Shown: in pieces, positions 26,312 to 36,579 of the stretch
Position numbering within the stretch: position 1 is the stretch's first letter
Layout of the letters: each line of letters begins with the position of its first letter
Assembly (NCBI RefSeq): GCF_001939075.1
Contig: NZ_MPTA01000001.1
Span: forward strand, 682,001 to 746,000
Direction: 5' to 3'
DNA: 64,000 bases
Source of the DNA: Paenisporosarcina indica
Lineage (GTDB): Bacteria; Bacillota; Bacilli; Bacillales_A; Planococcaceae
Position numbers and translations under genes: made by a program
Notes under the pieces: generated by a model
What the model was told of the DNA's origin: nothing
The model's input: the letters and a program-made list of their open reading frames with translations, nothing else
Databases searched by the model: none

Positions 26312-29122
26312 ATGTCGAAAAGCGGGACACCGAATGGGTCACCATGGGCTAAACTTTCAGGTCCAAACTTAGGTTATGTTTTAGAAATGTATGAATTGTT
26401 TACACAGTCACCAGAATCTGTAGATACTGATCTTGCTGATTTATTTGAAGAATATGGAGCACCATCTTTTAACGAGAATGTTGTCGATTATTCTGCAGCC
26501 GGTCAAGTTGATCCAAACAACTTTGGGAAAGTTTTGGCAGCTGTGCAATTAGCAGATGCTATCCGAGCACACGGTCATTTAGCTGCGGATATTTATCCTT
26601 TAAATGATCGTCCAAAAGATACGACAAGAATGGATCCAGTTACATATGGATTAACAGATGCTGATTTGATTAATATGCCTGCAACATTACTGATGAAAAA
26701 TGCACCGAACAGTGTTCAAAATGGTTTGCAAGCAATCGAATTATTGAAATCTTTCTATACAAATAAAATCGCATACGAATTTGCACATATTATTAATCCA
26801 CAAGAACGTCAATGGATTCAATCAAAAATTGAATCATCATCCATGAAAGTTTCGTTGAAGTCAGAAGAACGTCAATCATTACTAAAACGTTTATCTGAAA
26901 TTGAGGGCTTTGAAAAATTCATTCACCGCACATTTGTCGGAGCTAAAAGATTCTCAATTGAAGGCCTAGATACATTGGTTGTTTTACTTGATGAATTAGT
27001 TCGTCAATCTGAAAAACAAAAAACGAAACAAGTATTAATTGGAATGGCACACCGTGGTCGATTGAACGTCCTGACACACATCATCAACAAACCATACGAT
27101 ATGATGTTTGCAGATTTTGCACATGTTCCAAATGACTCATTCTTGCCAAAAGATGACTCTTTGAATATTACAAAAGGCTGGTATGGCGATGTGAAATATC
27201 ACATGGGGGCAACTTACACTGCGAAATCAGGTCTTAAAGTAAAACTTGCGTATAATCCTTCTCATCTAGAAGTTGTGAGTCCAGTTGTGAATGGTCAAAC
27301 ACGTGCTGCACAAGAAGTGACTTCGACTACGGGAATCCCTACTCAAGATCCAAAAGCTGCGTATTCTGTGTTGATTCATGGTGATGCTGCTTTCCCTGGT
27401 CAAGGAATTGTAACCGAGACTTTAAACTATAGTCGTGTTCGTGGGTACCAAACTGGTGGATCTATTCATATCATTACAAATAATATGATTGGTTTCACAA
27501 CTGAATATTATGATTCTCGTTCAACTCATTATTCTTCAGATCCTGCAAAGGGATACGAAGTACCAGTTGTGCATGTTAATGCAGATGACGTAGAAGCTGT
27601 AGTAGCTGTTGCACAATTTGCATTTGAGTATCGTGAACAATTTGGCAAAGATATCGTTATCGATCTAATTGGTTATCGTCGTTTTGGTCACAATGAAATG
27701 GATGAACCATTAGTAACGAATCCAACGATGTATCATGCCATTCACAAACACCCAACTGTCCGTGAATTATATGGGAAACAATTAGTGGCGGACCAAGTCC
27801 TAACAGCTGATGAAGTGAAGAGCTTTGAAACTAAGGTTCAAAAAACGATGCAAGATGCATACGATCGCGTTAGAGAAATTCCAGTATCAGATGAACATCA
27901 AGAAATCGTCATTCCTGAGGTCGTATTAAATGGCTATCCAGAAGTTCCTACTGGTGTGAATGAAGAAACACTTGTGAAAATGAATGCTGAGTTATTGTCT
28001 TGGCCATCAGAATTCTCTGCATTTAAAAAATTGGAACGTATATTAAAACGCCGTGAAGAACCATTTAAAGGCAAAGGGAAAATTGATTGGGCTCATGCTG
28101 AAACATTGGCAATTGGTTCGATTTTACAAGATGGAAATCCTGTACGTTTAACTGGTCAAGATGTACAACGTGGGACATTCGCACATAGACATGTAGTTTT
28201 ACATGATGAAAAAACAGGTGCTGAACTTGTTCCTCTACACCATATTTCGGATTCAAAAGCATCTTTTGTTGCCTATAACAGTCCGTTAACTGAATCTGCT
28301 ATTTTAGGATATGAATACGGCTACAACTCTGAGAATGAAAAGGCTCTAGTTATTTGGGAAGCACAATATGGAGACTTTGCAAATATGGCTCAAGCAATGT
28401 TTGATCAGTTTATTTCGGCTAGTCGTTCGAAATGGGGACAAAAATCCGGATTGGTTATGTTACTACCACATGGCTATGAAGGTCAAGGTCCAGAGCATTC
28501 AAGTGCACGTTTAGAGCGATTCTTACAAATGGCAGGAGAAAACAACTGGACAGTAGCAAATCTTTCTAGTGCAGCGAACTATTTCCATATATTACGTCGA
28601 CAAGCAAAAATGCTTGGAGATGAAACAATGAGACCATTAATCATTGTGTCACCAAAATCATTGCTTCGTCATCCACAAGTGGGTGCGGATGTTGCAGACT
28701 TGACAACTGGTCAATTCGAAACAGTGCTTGAACAACCAGGTCTAGGGAAACATGCTGATAAAGTAGAACGCATTTTACTTGCTAGCGGGAAAATGGCCAT
28801 TGATTTAGCTGATAAAGTGAAAGATGGTAAAGAATTTGATCATCTACACATCATTCGAGTTGAACAATTGTATCCATTCCCATCTGAGAAGATTCAGACC
28901 ATTCTTGGAAGATTTCCAAACGCGAAAGAAATTTCATGGGTACAAGAAGAACCTCAAAACATGGGGTCATGGTCATTTGCAGATCCATATTTACGCGATT
29001 TAGCTGGAACAAAGAGCGTTCGCTACATTGGGCGTGTTAAGCGATCTAGTACAGCTGAAGGTGATGGCGAAACACATAAAGCTGAACAATCTCGCATCAT
29101 TGAAGAAGCAGTTTCACGTTAA
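26312..29122 (+). CDS. odhA: 2-oxoglutarate dehydrogenase E1 component
   Basis: 936 residues, close to B. subtilis OdhA (944). The N-terminus SPWAKLSGPNLGYVLEMYE is followed by the thiamin-diphosphate region, with MAHRGRLNVL, the HGDAAFPGQG segment and RRFGHNEMDEP. C-terminal LLPHGYEGQGPEHSSARLERFLQ is family-specific. It decarboxylates 2-oxoglutarate and passes the succinyl group to the E2 lipoyl arm in the TCA cycle. The ribosome site is TTGGAGGG. odhB follows after 40 bases. Confidence 0.97.
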   Translation: MSKSGTPNGSPWAKLSGPNLGYVLEMYELFTQSPESVDTDLADLFEEYGAPSFNENVVDYSAAGQVDPNNFGKVLAAVQLADAIRAHGHLAADIYPLNDRPKDTTRMDPVTYGLTDADLINMPATLLMKNAPNSVQNGLQAIELLKSFYTNKIAYEFAHIINPQERQWIQSKIESSSMKVSLKSEERQSLLKRLSEIEGFEKFIHRTFVGAKRFSIEGLDTLVVLLDELVRQSEKQKTKQVLIGMAHRGRLNVLTHIINKPYDMMFADFAHVPNDSFLPKDDSLNITKGWYGDVKYHMGATYTAKSGLKVKLAYNPSHLEVVSPVVNGQTRAAQEVTSTTGIPTQDPKAAYSVLIHGDAAFPGQGIVTETLNYSRVRGYQTGGSIHIITNNMIGFTTEYYDSRSTHYSSDPAKGYEVPVVHVNADDVEAVVAVAQFAFEYREQFGKDIVIDLIGYRRFGHNEMDEPLVTNPTMYHAIHKHPTVRELYGKQLVADQVLTADEVKSFETKVQKTMQDAYDRVREIPVSDEHQEIVIPEVVLNGYPEVPTGVNEETLVKMNAELLSWPSEFSAFKKLERILKRREEPFKGKGKIDWAHAETLAIGSILQDGNPVRLTGQDVQRGTFAHRHVVLHDEKTGAELVPLHHISDSKASFVAYNSPLTESAILGYEYGYNSENEKALVIWEAQYGDFANMAQAMFDQFISASRSKWGQKSGLVMLLPHGYEGQGPEHSSARLERFLQMAGENNWTVANLSSAANYFHILRRQAKMLGDETMRPLIIVSPKSLLRHPQVGADVADLTTGQFETVLEQPGLGKHADKVERILLASGKMAIDLADKVKDGKEFDHLHIIRVEQLYPFPSEKIQTILGRFPNAKEISWVQEEPQNMGSWSFADPYLRDLAGTKSVRYIGRVKRSSTAEGDGETHKAEQSRIIEEAVSR

Positions 29123-29162
29123 AGTAACGAATGATTGATTGATTTTAGAGGAGGAACATATA

Positions 29163-30407
29163 GTGGCAGAAATTAAAGTACCGGAATTAGCAGAATCGAT
29201 TACAGAAGGAACAATCGCACAATGGTTAAAACAACCAGGTGATACAGTTGAAAAAGGTGAATTCATCGTTGAACTAGAAACAGACAAAGTAAACGTTGAA
29301 GTTATTTCTGAAGAAGCTGGAGTTGTTCAAGAACTACTTTTCGCTGAAGGCGATACAGTAGAAGTTGGGCAAGTCATAGCGGTTGTTGGAGAAGGATCTG
29401 GTGCAACTAAAAATCCAGTTGAAGCTGACCCAGCAGAATCTGACGCACCAGTTAAAAACGTTGAGGTCGCACCGGCTACAACAGCACCAGTTGAAAAAGA
29501 AGAATCTTCATCAACAGACCGTACAATTGCTAGCCCAGCTGCTCGCAAACTTGCACGTGAAAAAGGAATCGACTTACAAGCTGTTTCTACAGTAGATCCA
29601 ATGGGACGTGTACGAGTCCAAGACGTTTCAGCACACACTGCAGCACCTAAACAAGCTCCTGCTGCTGCACCTGTTGCTAAAACAACTTCTGCTCCTCAGG
29701 AAGATGATGGACGCACAACGCGTGAAAAAATGTCACGTCGTCGCCAAACGATTGCATCTCGATTATTAGAAGTACGTCAGAGCACAGCTATGTTAACTAC
29801 ATTCAACGAAATTGACATGACAAATGTTATGGCACTACGTACTCGTAAAAAAGACAAATTCTTTGACGATAGTGGAGTACGTTTAGGATTCATGTCATTC
29901 TTCACTAAAGCAGTGGTAGCGGCTCTTAAAAAATATCCATACGTAAATTCACAACTTGATGGTGATTATATCGTCAAAAACAACTTCTATGATATCGGGA
30001 TTGCAGTATCAACTGAAGGTGGATTAGTAGTACCGATTGTACGTGATGCAGATCGTAAAAACTTTGCTGAAATTGAAGGAAACATCGGTGAATTAGCTAA
30101 AAAAGCTCGTGATAACAAATTGTCACTTTCTGATATGTCAGGCGGTTCGTTCACAATCACTAATGGTGGTGTTTTCGGTTCATTGATGTCTACACCAATC
30201 TTAAATGGTACTCAAGTAGGTATCTTAGGAATGCATACAATTCAAAAACGCCCAATCGCTGTTGGAAATGAAATTGAAATACGTCCAATGATGTATGTTG
30301 CATTATCATATGATCACCGTGTAATCGACGGTAAAGACTCAGTAGGTTTCTTGAAAACAGTAAAAGAATTGCTTGAAAACCCTGAAGACTTATTGTTAAA
30401 TTCTTAA
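29163..30407 (+). CDS. odhB: 2-oxoglutarate dehydrogenase E2 (dihydrolipoyl succinyltransferase)
   Basis: 414 residues from GTG 29163, just after GAGGAGG. The lipoyl domain (residues 1-76) has the modified lysine in [11 protein letters not shown]. Next come a Pro/Ala/Thr-rich linker, a peripheral E1/E3-binding domain ([16 protein letters not shown]) and a second linker. The catalytic core runs from about residue 185 to the end, with the active-site [13 protein letters not shown]. It hands the succinyl group to CoA. E3 (lipoamide dehydrogenase) is not encoded here and is presumably shared with pyruvate dehydrogenase. Confidence 0.97.
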   Translation: MAEIKVPELAESITEGTIAQWLKQPGDTVEKGEFIVELETDKVNVEVISEEAGVVQELLFAEGDTVEVGQVIAVVGEGSGATKNPVEADPAESDAPVKNVEVAPATTAPVEKEESSSTDRTIASPAARKLAREKGIDLQAVSTVDPMGRVRVQDVSAHTAAPKQAPAAAPVAKTTSAPQEDDGRTTREKMSRRRQTIASRLLEVRQSTAMLTTFNEIDMTNVMALRTRKKDKFFDDSGVRLGFMSFFTKAVVAALKKYPYVNSQLDGDYIVKNNFYDIGIAVSTEGGLVVPIVRDADRKNFAEIEGNIGELAKKARDNKLSLSDMSGGSFTITNGGVFGSLMSTPILNGTQVGILGMHTIQKRPIAVGNEIEIRPMMYVALSYDHRVIDGKDSVGFLKTVKELLENPEDLLLNS

Positions 30408-30416
30408 TTTCTTTAA

Positions 30417-30452
30417 AAGACAGTTTCGCATTTGCGAAGCTGTCTTTTTTTT
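30417..30452 (+). terminator. Terminator of odhAB
   Basis: The stem AAGACAGTTTCGCA/TGCGAAGCTGTCTT with a T run of eight. Confidence 0.85.
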
Positions 30453-30493
30453 GGCAAAATAGGCATACATAGTATGTGAAAGTAGTTGAAAAT

Positions 30494-31078
30494 ATGGATG
30501 CTTCTTTTTTGTTGGATCTTGTTCAAAGGTTTGGATACCTAAGTATGTTTCTTTTTAATTGGCTGTTGTTATTTGGTTTACCCATACCAAATGAAGTGGC
30601 GGCTTCATTTTCAGGTGTCTTGACAGAATTAAATGGTTTTCATCCCGTCTATGCATTTATTTCTGCCTATTTAGGATTAATAACTGCGACGATGTTTGCC
30701 TATTGTCTAGGTCGTAAACTAGGACCGAATTTTATTCGAAAACTGGAGGAATCTCGTTTCGTCAGACCGGTCAAAGCCTTTCAACCCATTTTAGCTAAGC
30801 ACGGATCCAAAGCGATTTCATTCAGTTTCTTTTTGCCTGGCATTCGCTGGGCAATGCCATACGTAGTAGGTGCGAATAGATATCCTATCATTCAATTTGT
30901 AAAATACTCGCTTATCTCTGGCTTCGTATGGATGATGATCTACTTTCAGATAGGACGAGCCTTTCCATATGCATATGGACTAATATTGGAAAATGTTCAA
31001 ATCGCTTTGATATTTGTGTCAATCGGAGTTGTCGTAATTATTATATTTGGATACCTACGTACACAACGGAAAAAGTGA
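30494..31078 (+). CDS. DedA-family membrane protein
   Basis: About 195 residues with four to five membrane segments. Family marks are LPIPNEVAASFSG (acidic residue in a re-entrant loop), YCLGRKLG, and FFLPGIRWAMPYVVGANRY with the conserved arginine. DedA proteins are implicated in lipid-carrier or phospholipid translocation and membrane homeostasis. The start is uncertain: ATG 30494 or GTG 30476, neither with a strong ribosome site. It follows the odhAB terminator and probably has its own promoter. Confidence 0.85.
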   Translation: MDASFLLDLVQRFGYLSMFLFNWLLLFGLPIPNEVAASFSGVLTELNGFHPVYAFISAYLGLITATMFAYCLGRKLGPNFIRKLEESRFVRPVKAFQPILAKHGSKAISFSFFLPGIRWAMPYVVGANRYPIIQFVKYSLISGFVWMMIYFQIGRAFPYAYGLILENVQIALIFVSIGVVVIIIFGYLRTQRKK

Positions 31079-31154
31079 AAAGGGAATTGTAATGTTGAAA
31101 ATCGCTAAGCTCTTGCTTATACTATAGAGAGATAAAGATTTGAGGAGATGGACT

Positions 31155-31352
31155 ATGTTACATAACGTTTGGAAAGATGCACCGACAACAAGAACTGTCA
31201 CTTGCAAGCATACGAATGCATCAAAATATTTGGTTTCTAATGTCTTAACTGTAGGACAAACATATGAAGTGAAAAATGAAACAGAAGAATTTATTTTTGT
31301 GATTGATAACACAGGCCAAATTGGTGGTTTCTATAAAGAATATTTCGAATAA
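31155..31352 (+). CDS. Small conserved protein, DUF6501-like
   Basis: 65 residues. VTCKHTNASKYLVSNVLTVG and the C-terminal FVIDNTGQIGGFYKEYFE resemble a short Bacillales protein family that I recall as DUF6501; function is unknown. ATG 31155 follows GAGGAG at seven bases, while TTG 31140 in the same frame lies before the ribosome site. No membrane segment or signal. It has its own terminator directly after the stop. Confidence 0.7.
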   Translation: MLHNVWKDAPTTRTVTCKHTNASKYLVSNVLTVGQTYEVKNETEEFIFVIDNTGQIGGFYKEYFE

Positions 31353-31378
31353 CCGATGACTCATTCATCGGTTTTTTC
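31353..31378 (+). terminator. Terminator after the 65-residue protein gene
   Basis: The stem CCGATGA/TCATCGG with a five-base loop and six T residues. Confidence 0.85.
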
Positions 31379-31395
31379 AATGGAGGAGACTGTCA

Positions 31396-32265
31396 ATGAA
31401 AATGCACACAGTAGTAGAAAAAGCACAATTACAACGTAAAGACCGAAATCATTCAGTAGAAGACGCAGTATTAATTGGACATGGAGGCTACGTTGCCCCA
31501 ATTCCATTTCTTTGGGATGATATCTTAATAAGTACGTCATTGCAAAAGAACGTCTTATTAAAAGGGCCATCAGGTTCTGGTAAAACAAAATTAGCCGAGT
31601 CAATATCTGAGTTTTATCACCAACCGATGCACAGTATCAACTGTTCGGTAGACTTAGACGCAGAAGCACTTTTAGGTTTCAAAACACTCGTTCAAGAAAA
31701 TGGACAAACGGTAATCGACTTTGTTGAAGGACCTGTTATTCAAGCCATGAGAAAAGGCCATATCTTATATATTGATGAAATCAATATGGCCAAACCAGAA
31801 ACACTTCCCATATTGCACAGTGTACTTGATCATCGTCGCATGCTAACTAACCCTTATACGGGCGAGGTATTGCAAGCTCATGAAGATTTCACAGTGATTG
31901 CTGCCATAAATGAAGGATATATAGGAACATCTCCATTAAATGAAGCATTAAAAAATCGTTTTATTTCTTTTTCAATACCTTATTTAAAGGGTGACCCTCT
32001 ACGTGATTTATTTGTTCGGGAATTCCCTGAAGCATCTTCACCCCTCATTCATACCATGCTCAATCTTTCCGAGGACTATTTCATTCAAGTTCAAAATGGT
32101 TTACTCAGTGAAGAGGCTGCTTCGATTCGCAGTTTACTTGATGCGACTGAGCTTGCTCAATATATAGATCCATTGCGAGCGATCCAGTATGCAATTGCTG
32201 AGAAACTGGAAGACGATAGTGAAAAAGAGTTGGTTATCGAACTCGCAAAAACTTGGCTTAAGTGA
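31396..32265 (+). CDS. yojN: MoxR-type AAA+ ATPase (YojN-like)
   Basis: 289 residues. Walker A is GPSGSGKTKLAES near residue 58, Walker B ILYIDEINMAKPE, followed by sensor-type INEGYIGTSPLNEALKNRF. This is the MoxR/NorQ/GvpN group, chaperone-like ATPases that work with a VWA protein to mature or remodel a partner enzyme. The VWA partner follows ten bases downstream. The odhAB-yojN-yojO neighbourhood is as in B. subtilis. The client is unknown. Confidence 0.87.
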   Translation: MKMHTVVEKAQLQRKDRNHSVEDAVLIGHGGYVAPIPFLWDDILISTSLQKNVLLKGPSGSGKTKLAESISEFYHQPMHSINCSVDLDAEALLGFKTLVQENGQTVIDFVEGPVIQAMRKGHILYIDEINMAKPETLPILHSVLDHRRMLTNPYTGEVLQAHEDFTVIAAINEGYIGTSPLNEALKNRFISFSIPYLKGDPLRDLFVREFPEASSPLIHTMLNLSEDYFIQVQNGLLSEEAASIRSLLDATELAQYIDPLRAIQYAIAEKLEDDSEKELVIELAKTWLK

Positions 32266-32275
32266 GGTGAGTGAA

Positions 32276-34165
32276 ATGTCTTCTGTGAATCGATTTATTC
32301 AGTTTAATAATGAGACGATTAATACTAAACGCATGATTCAGTTGGAACAATTAGCACAGGCTCTGAGCCGTAATCCAAACTTATCGTTAACCGTTCGAAA
32401 ACTTATGGAATTCAGACCAAAAGAAGGCGCGATCTCAATCAGCCATTTTTGGAATCATAGGGAACCTGTTATTGAAGAGAAAGGGCAACTTTCCGATTTG
32501 TATCTACTCACAGCTGGATTTTGGCGTCATTTTGATCTTAAGGCGTGGAATCAATATAAAAAAGAAATCAATCAATTCAAGCTAAAAGATTTTGCTTTGC
32601 AGATAGCAATTTGCGCTGAAGAATTTAGGTTATCCAATTTAATACGAAATGAACGACCTGGAACCGAGCAAGCGTTTGCAGTGCGAGAAGACGTTTATTC
32701 TACTTATCACGAACAACAAGCCGGTGTAAATTTACAAAAAGGCTTTATTGCGGATAGTTTATTTAGCTTTTTATATGTATTCTTACACAAGGGGACTCTA
32801 TCCAATTTGAATACTGGCGATTTCCCGGATTTTTTCCTTAGAATTCTATCGAAATGGCAATTTATGTTTGACTCGTCAAGCACTTCTTACAGTTGTCAAA
32901 TATGTCTAGAAATTCTTTATTCTATTGAAGAAGAGGTAACTAAAGATTTGACCCATACCTTTATCTCTATTCAGGATAATCTGGAAGAGCCTTCCTATTC
33001 AGAGAAAAACCAATCGAAAATAGAGCAGTCTGATATATCTGATCAACATGAAAGTGCCTCGATTGAAGAGATGTTTGCAACTTGGCATCGTGAGAATGAA
33101 AAGCAAAAAGGTCCGCATATGGAGTATGAGCTGACAACAGGTAATAAGGGAAAGATAGAAAACGGTCGCATTGAAGAAGGCGATGAAGCCAATGAAATTC
33201 AAAGTGAAGGATCCGGAACTTCTGCAGCAAACAAGAAAAATAATCAATCTGGTCTTAAAGACAATGTGCAGAAAAAGAATTCAAAACAATCTGGGGAACG
33301 ATTTGGTGATGAACATCTGAATGTAACTTATGTTGAAAAGAAAATCGAAATAAGTGAAGATCCTAAAATTAAAGAGAATATTAGTATGATTCGAGCAGAA
33401 CAAAAACCATTTGTAAAAGCATTTACAAAAGAAATCAAGAAAAGAATCGAACAGAAGCAGGATAGTAAGCGTAGGAATTTATCTAAAGGTCGTTTATCCC
33501 CCAGGTTGACTTCATTAATGACAGAACAACGTCCTAAACCATTTTACAAAAAGAATAGCCCTTCCACACCGCTAGATGCTGTATTTGGTTTACTGGTAGA
33601 TAGCTCCGCTTCCATGATTGATAAGATGGACGAGACCAAAAAAGCCGTATTGCTTTTTCATGATGTCTTACGCGACTTAGGCATTCGTCATGATATCGTT
33701 TCTTATTATGAAGATGCCTATGAAGCAACAGCACAGGAACAGCCTAACTCATTTGTGTTTTGTCACCAATTGGATGAGGGTGTGAGTGACCACGCACAAG
33801 CCATTCTTTCATTGGTTGCCCATGAGGATAATCGCGACGGTCTGGCCATTCGATGGATTGCGGAACGACTTAATAAACGAAGTGAGAAACATAAGTTTAT
33901 TTTGTTATTTTCAGATGGTGAACCTTCTGCTTTTGGATACGCGGCAAACGGCATTGTTGATACTGCTGAAGCGGTAATCGAAATTGAGAAAAAGGGGATT
34001 CACCTATTGCATTTATTTTTGAGTGCCGAGGAACCAGTAGAAGAACAATTGAGGGTATTTCGGATGATGTTTGGGACCAAAACAGCAACGGCAAAAAATG
34101 TCGATGAGTTTACAACGCAAACCTTGAGACTATTAAGGAAAATGTTATATATCATCGTCAAATAA
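32276..34165 (+). CDS. yojO: VWA-domain protein, partner of the MoxR ATPase (YojO-like)
   Basis: 629 residues. ATG 32276 has GAGGTGA upstream; the longer in-frame extension would overlap the ATPase gene. A helical N-terminal half is followed by a low-complexity acidic and Lys/Glu-rich middle (about 265-400). The C-terminal VWA domain starts near residue 435, with a metal-site motif (LVDSSASM) and later LFSDGEPSA. NorD and CobT-like proteins share the plan. With the ATPase it likely forms a metal-dependent remodelling machine. Confidence 0.87.
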   Translation: MSSVNRFIQFNNETINTKRMIQLEQLAQALSRNPNLSLTVRKLMEFRPKEGAISISHFWNHREPVIEEKGQLSDLYLLTAGFWRHFDLKAWNQYKKEINQFKLKDFALQIAICAEEFRLSNLIRNERPGTEQAFAVREDVYSTYHEQQAGVNLQKGFIADSLFSFLYVFLHKGTLSNLNTGDFPDFFLRILSKWQFMFDSSSTSYSCQICLEILYSIEEEVTKDLTHTFISIQDNLEEPSYSEKNQSKIEQSDISDQHESASIEEMFATWHRENEKQKGPHMEYELTTGNKGKIENGRIEEGDEANEIQSEGSGTSAANKKNNQSGLKDNVQKKNSKQSGERFGDEHLNVTYVEKKIEISEDPKIKENISMIRAEQKPFVKAFTKEIKKRIEQKQDSKRRNLSKGRLSPRLTSLMTEQRPKPFYKKNSPSTPLDAVFGLLVDSSASMIDKMDETKKAVLLFHDVLRDLGIRHDIVSYYEDAYEATAQEQPNSFVFCHQLDEGVSDHAQAILSLVAHEDNRDGLAIRWIAERLNKRSEKHKFILLFSDGEPSAFGYAANGIVDTAEAVIEIEKKGIHLLHLFLSAEEPVEEQLRVFRMMFGTKTATAKNVDEFTTQTLRLLRKMLYIIVK

Positions 34166-34166
34166 A

Positions 34167-34207
34167 CAAGAAAACCGTCCTCATTAGCGAGGACGGTTTT
34201 CTTGTTC
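34167..34207. terminator. Bidirectional terminator between yojO and telA
   Basis: The stem CAAGAAAACCGTCCTC/GAGGACGGTTTTCTTG; the TAA of the minus-strand telA gene is in the six-base loop. Confidence 0.9.
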
Positions 34208-35368
34208 TTGATGTACGATTAACAAACGCTGTTTTAATTGTTCTTCCATACGTGAGATTTCTACTTCTGCCGCTTTTCGTTTCATACGTCCATCTGCTTG
34301 AATCCGTAGTGTTTCTTCAATTGTTTGCAGCAAGTTTTCTTGTGTTTGTTTTAATGTTTCTATTTCAACAATGCCGCGCTCATTTTCTTTCGCAGTTTCA
34401 ATACTGTTCATTTTTAACATTTCCGAGTTTTTTAAGAGCAAGTCATTTGTTGTTTTGGTTACTTGCTTCTGAGCTTCTACGGCTTTTAACTGACGATTCA
34501 GTGTTAAAGCAATAGCAATTTGATTTTTCCACAATGGAATAGACGTCATTATGGATGATTGAATCTTTTCGGCCAAAGTTTGGTTGGTTTGTTGAATCAT
34601 TCGAATTTGTGGTGCACTTTGAATCGTTATTTGTCGAGACAGTTGTAAATCGTATAGACGTTTTTCTAAGCGATCTAAAAACTGAGCCATATCATTCACT
34701 TCTTGATAGGCCATTTGATCTGAAGAAAGTTCTGCCTTTCGACGAAGGGAAGGGATAATCTCAGTGAGTATTTCATCGCGTTTAATTTCAGCTGCTGCAA
34801 TATAGACGTTCAAAGCTTGAAAGTACGCTTTATTTTGATCATATAATTTATCAAGCATATGAACATCTTCAATCAATCCTCTTTTGGAATGTTCAAGTTG
34901 AATTCCGATACGATCGATTTGAGTGCTAAGTTTTTGATATTTTGTCATTAACTCCTGTACCGAACGAGAGACCTTTCCAAACAAACGTTTAAGCCCGGAT
35001 TTTTTTTGAGTAGTTAATTCATCGGCATTTAGTTGGCCCAGCTTGTCCATCAAATCTTTTAAAATATCGCCAACAGGACCAATATCTTTCTTCTGGACAT
35101 GATCAAGCATTTGATGGGAAAATCGAGATAATTCCGTTTGGGCATTAGCCCCATACGTTAGAATTGCTTCGTAATTTCCAGCAGGAATTTGAGAAGCAAG
35201 TGCTTGTGCTTTTTGTTTTTCTTCATCTGATAAGCGATCTAGTAATTTAACAGGAATCTCATCGTTTATGGGTTCCTTCTTGCCCATCTGAGGTTGTAAA
35301 TCAAATGGAGAGTTTAGTAAATCATCCAATGTTCTCGTTTGGCTAGGAGTCGATTGATTTTCGGTCAT
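34184..35368 (-). CDS. telA: TelA/YaaN-family protein (toxic anion resistance family)
   Basis: 394 residues, soluble, dominated by long amphipathic helices: DVHMLDKLYDQNKAYFQALNVYI is characteristic, as is QSSIMTSIPLWKNQIAIAL. The N-terminus is acidic and disordered-looking. TelA-family proteins were linked to tellurite resistance and to tolerance of cell-envelope agents; mechanism is unclear. It overlaps the 3' end of the upstream xpaC gene by 26 bases, so the two are translated together. Its stop lies inside the shared terminator. Confidence 0.85.
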   Translation of the reverse strand: MTENQSTPSQTRTLDDLLNSPFDLQPQMGKKEPINDEIPVKLLDRLSDEEKQKAQALASQIPAGNYEAILTYGANAQTELSRFSHQMLDHVQKKDIGPVGDILKDLMDKLGQLNADELTTQKKSGLKRLFGKVSRSVQELMTKYQKLSTQIDRIGIQLEHSKRGLIEDVHMLDKLYDQNKAYFQALNVYIAAAEIKRDEILTEIIPSLRRKAELSSDQMAYQEVNDMAQFLDRLEKRLYDLQLSRQITIQSAPQIRMIQQTNQTLAEKIQSSIMTSIPLWKNQIAIALTLNRQLKAVEAQKQVTKTTNDLLLKNSEMLKMNSIETAKENERGIVEIETLKQTQENLLQTIEETLRIQADGRMKRKAAEVEISRMEEQLKQRLLIVHQEQENRPR

Positions 35369-36017
35369 TCTTTATTTCCCCTTTCATCAATAGAGACAGA
35401 TCTTGTTTTTTAAATGAAACTTTTGCAAAATCGAGTTCCATTTTTAAATGCTCGATATCTGAAGATAATACTTGATGCAAATCTTGTTCCATCACTTGAT
35501 TAAGATCAAGTAAAGTTTCACGTGTCTCTTGTAAAGCAATTTGAACATCAATTGCTTTTACTGGCTGGGAGACGAGAAGTGTATATTTGGATGTTAATTG
35601 TACAGCGGTATCCAGATGTGCATAGAAAAATGTTTCTACTTGATAAAACTTTTTGGGATTGGTTTTTACAATATTAAAAATCCGCTTAGCAAGTCGATTC
35701 ATTTCAAAGAGTTGTTTAAATGCACGAACCGAACGGACTTTGACAAAATAACCATTTAATTGTTTTAGTTTCGCTTTTGCTTCTTTTAACTGCTTTTTAA
35801 TGTGACGATACTCTGACATGGATAAGCCATATCTAGAAACAAGTTTACGAGATTGGATCATTTTGATGAGTTGAATAGAAATGGCATATGGACCAACTGA
35901 GAGTAGACCCGAAAGAGCGAAATGTAATCCTAAACCAGATTGAAGTGCAATCCAACTTCCAATAAAAATGGGGATACTCAATAAATGTCGAATAATGAAG
36001 TATTTAACTTCGAGCAT
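35343..36017 (-). CDS. xpaC: XpaC-family membrane-associated protein
   Basis: 224 residues from ATG 36017, with AAGGAGGG upstream. Two hydrophobic segments are in the first 60 residues (LLSIPIFIGSWIALQSGLG and a following one), then a helical cytoplasmic-like domain with FFVAR-type basic stretches and a long C-terminal coiled segment. It matches the XpaC family (5-bromo-4-chloroindolyl phosphate hydrolysis). The named activity is historical, and the true role is unknown. Constant pairing with TelA/YaaN points to a joint envelope-related function. Confidence 0.8.
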   Translation of the reverse strand: MLEVKYFIIRHLLSIPIFIGSWIALQSGLGLHFALSGLLSVGPYAISIQLIKMIQSRKLVSRYGLSMSEYRHIKKQLKEAKAKLKQLNGYFVKVRSVRAFKQLFEMNRLAKRIFNIVKTNPKKFYQVETFFYAHLDTAVQLTSKYTLLVSQPVKAIDVQIALQETRETLLDLNQVMEQDLHQVLSSDIEHLKMELDFAKVSFKKQDLSLLMKGEIKNDRKSIDS

Positions 36018-36248
36018 TATGTAACCCTCCTTAAGTGTTCTTATATAATACATACGATTGACGTAAAAAAAGGTTTCATATGTAGTATTCTAAACTTATC
36101 TTAATTTTTGTGGCTTATCAATGTTTATGATTTGTTATAGATCTTACATAATAGGGAATAGAATATCATAAGAAACGAATTAGTAGACGTTCGCGATTTT
36201 TTTGCTAAAATAAGGATAAATGTTGTAACAGAAAAGGGTGGATTTAAT

Positions 36249-36542
36249 ATGAATGAAATCATTTATATGAAAGCCGAATATGAACCGTGGTGGATGTTCT
36301 CTGGTTGGGAGAAGACCATCATTGAAAAGAATGTTTTTACAACAGATAGGGAAGCGAAGAACTATTTAGATTCACTTTTAACGAAATTCCGAAATGCATA
36401 TCCAAACGAAAGTAAACAAAAAGGAGCATGTTGGGCTTTTTGGACAGAGGATGAACAGCAATTTTGTGAAGCTTGCGATGATGATTTACAAACATACCAT
36501 GGCATTTTATGGCTAAAAGATGGAAAACCATTTCAACTTTAA
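36249..36542 (+). CDS. DUF1033-family protein
   Basis: 97 residues, no membrane segment. The conserved core is YMKAEYEPWWMFSGWEK, then FTTDREAKNYLDSLL, WAFWTEDEQQFCEACDDDLQ and YHGILWL, as in the DUF1033 family of Firmicutes. Function is unknown. The ribosome site is AAAGGGTGGA. It sits before the cold-shock gene as in related Gram-positive genomes, but the strong promoter between them suggests separate transcription. Confidence 0.8.
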   Translation: MNEIIYMKAEYEPWWMFSGWEKTIIEKNVFTTDREAKNYLDSLLTKFRNAYPNESKQKGACWAFWTEDEQQFCEACDDDLQTYHGILWLKDGKPFQL

Positions 36543-36579
36543 TCTGACATAATTGTTTATAAAAATACAAAAATTCAAA

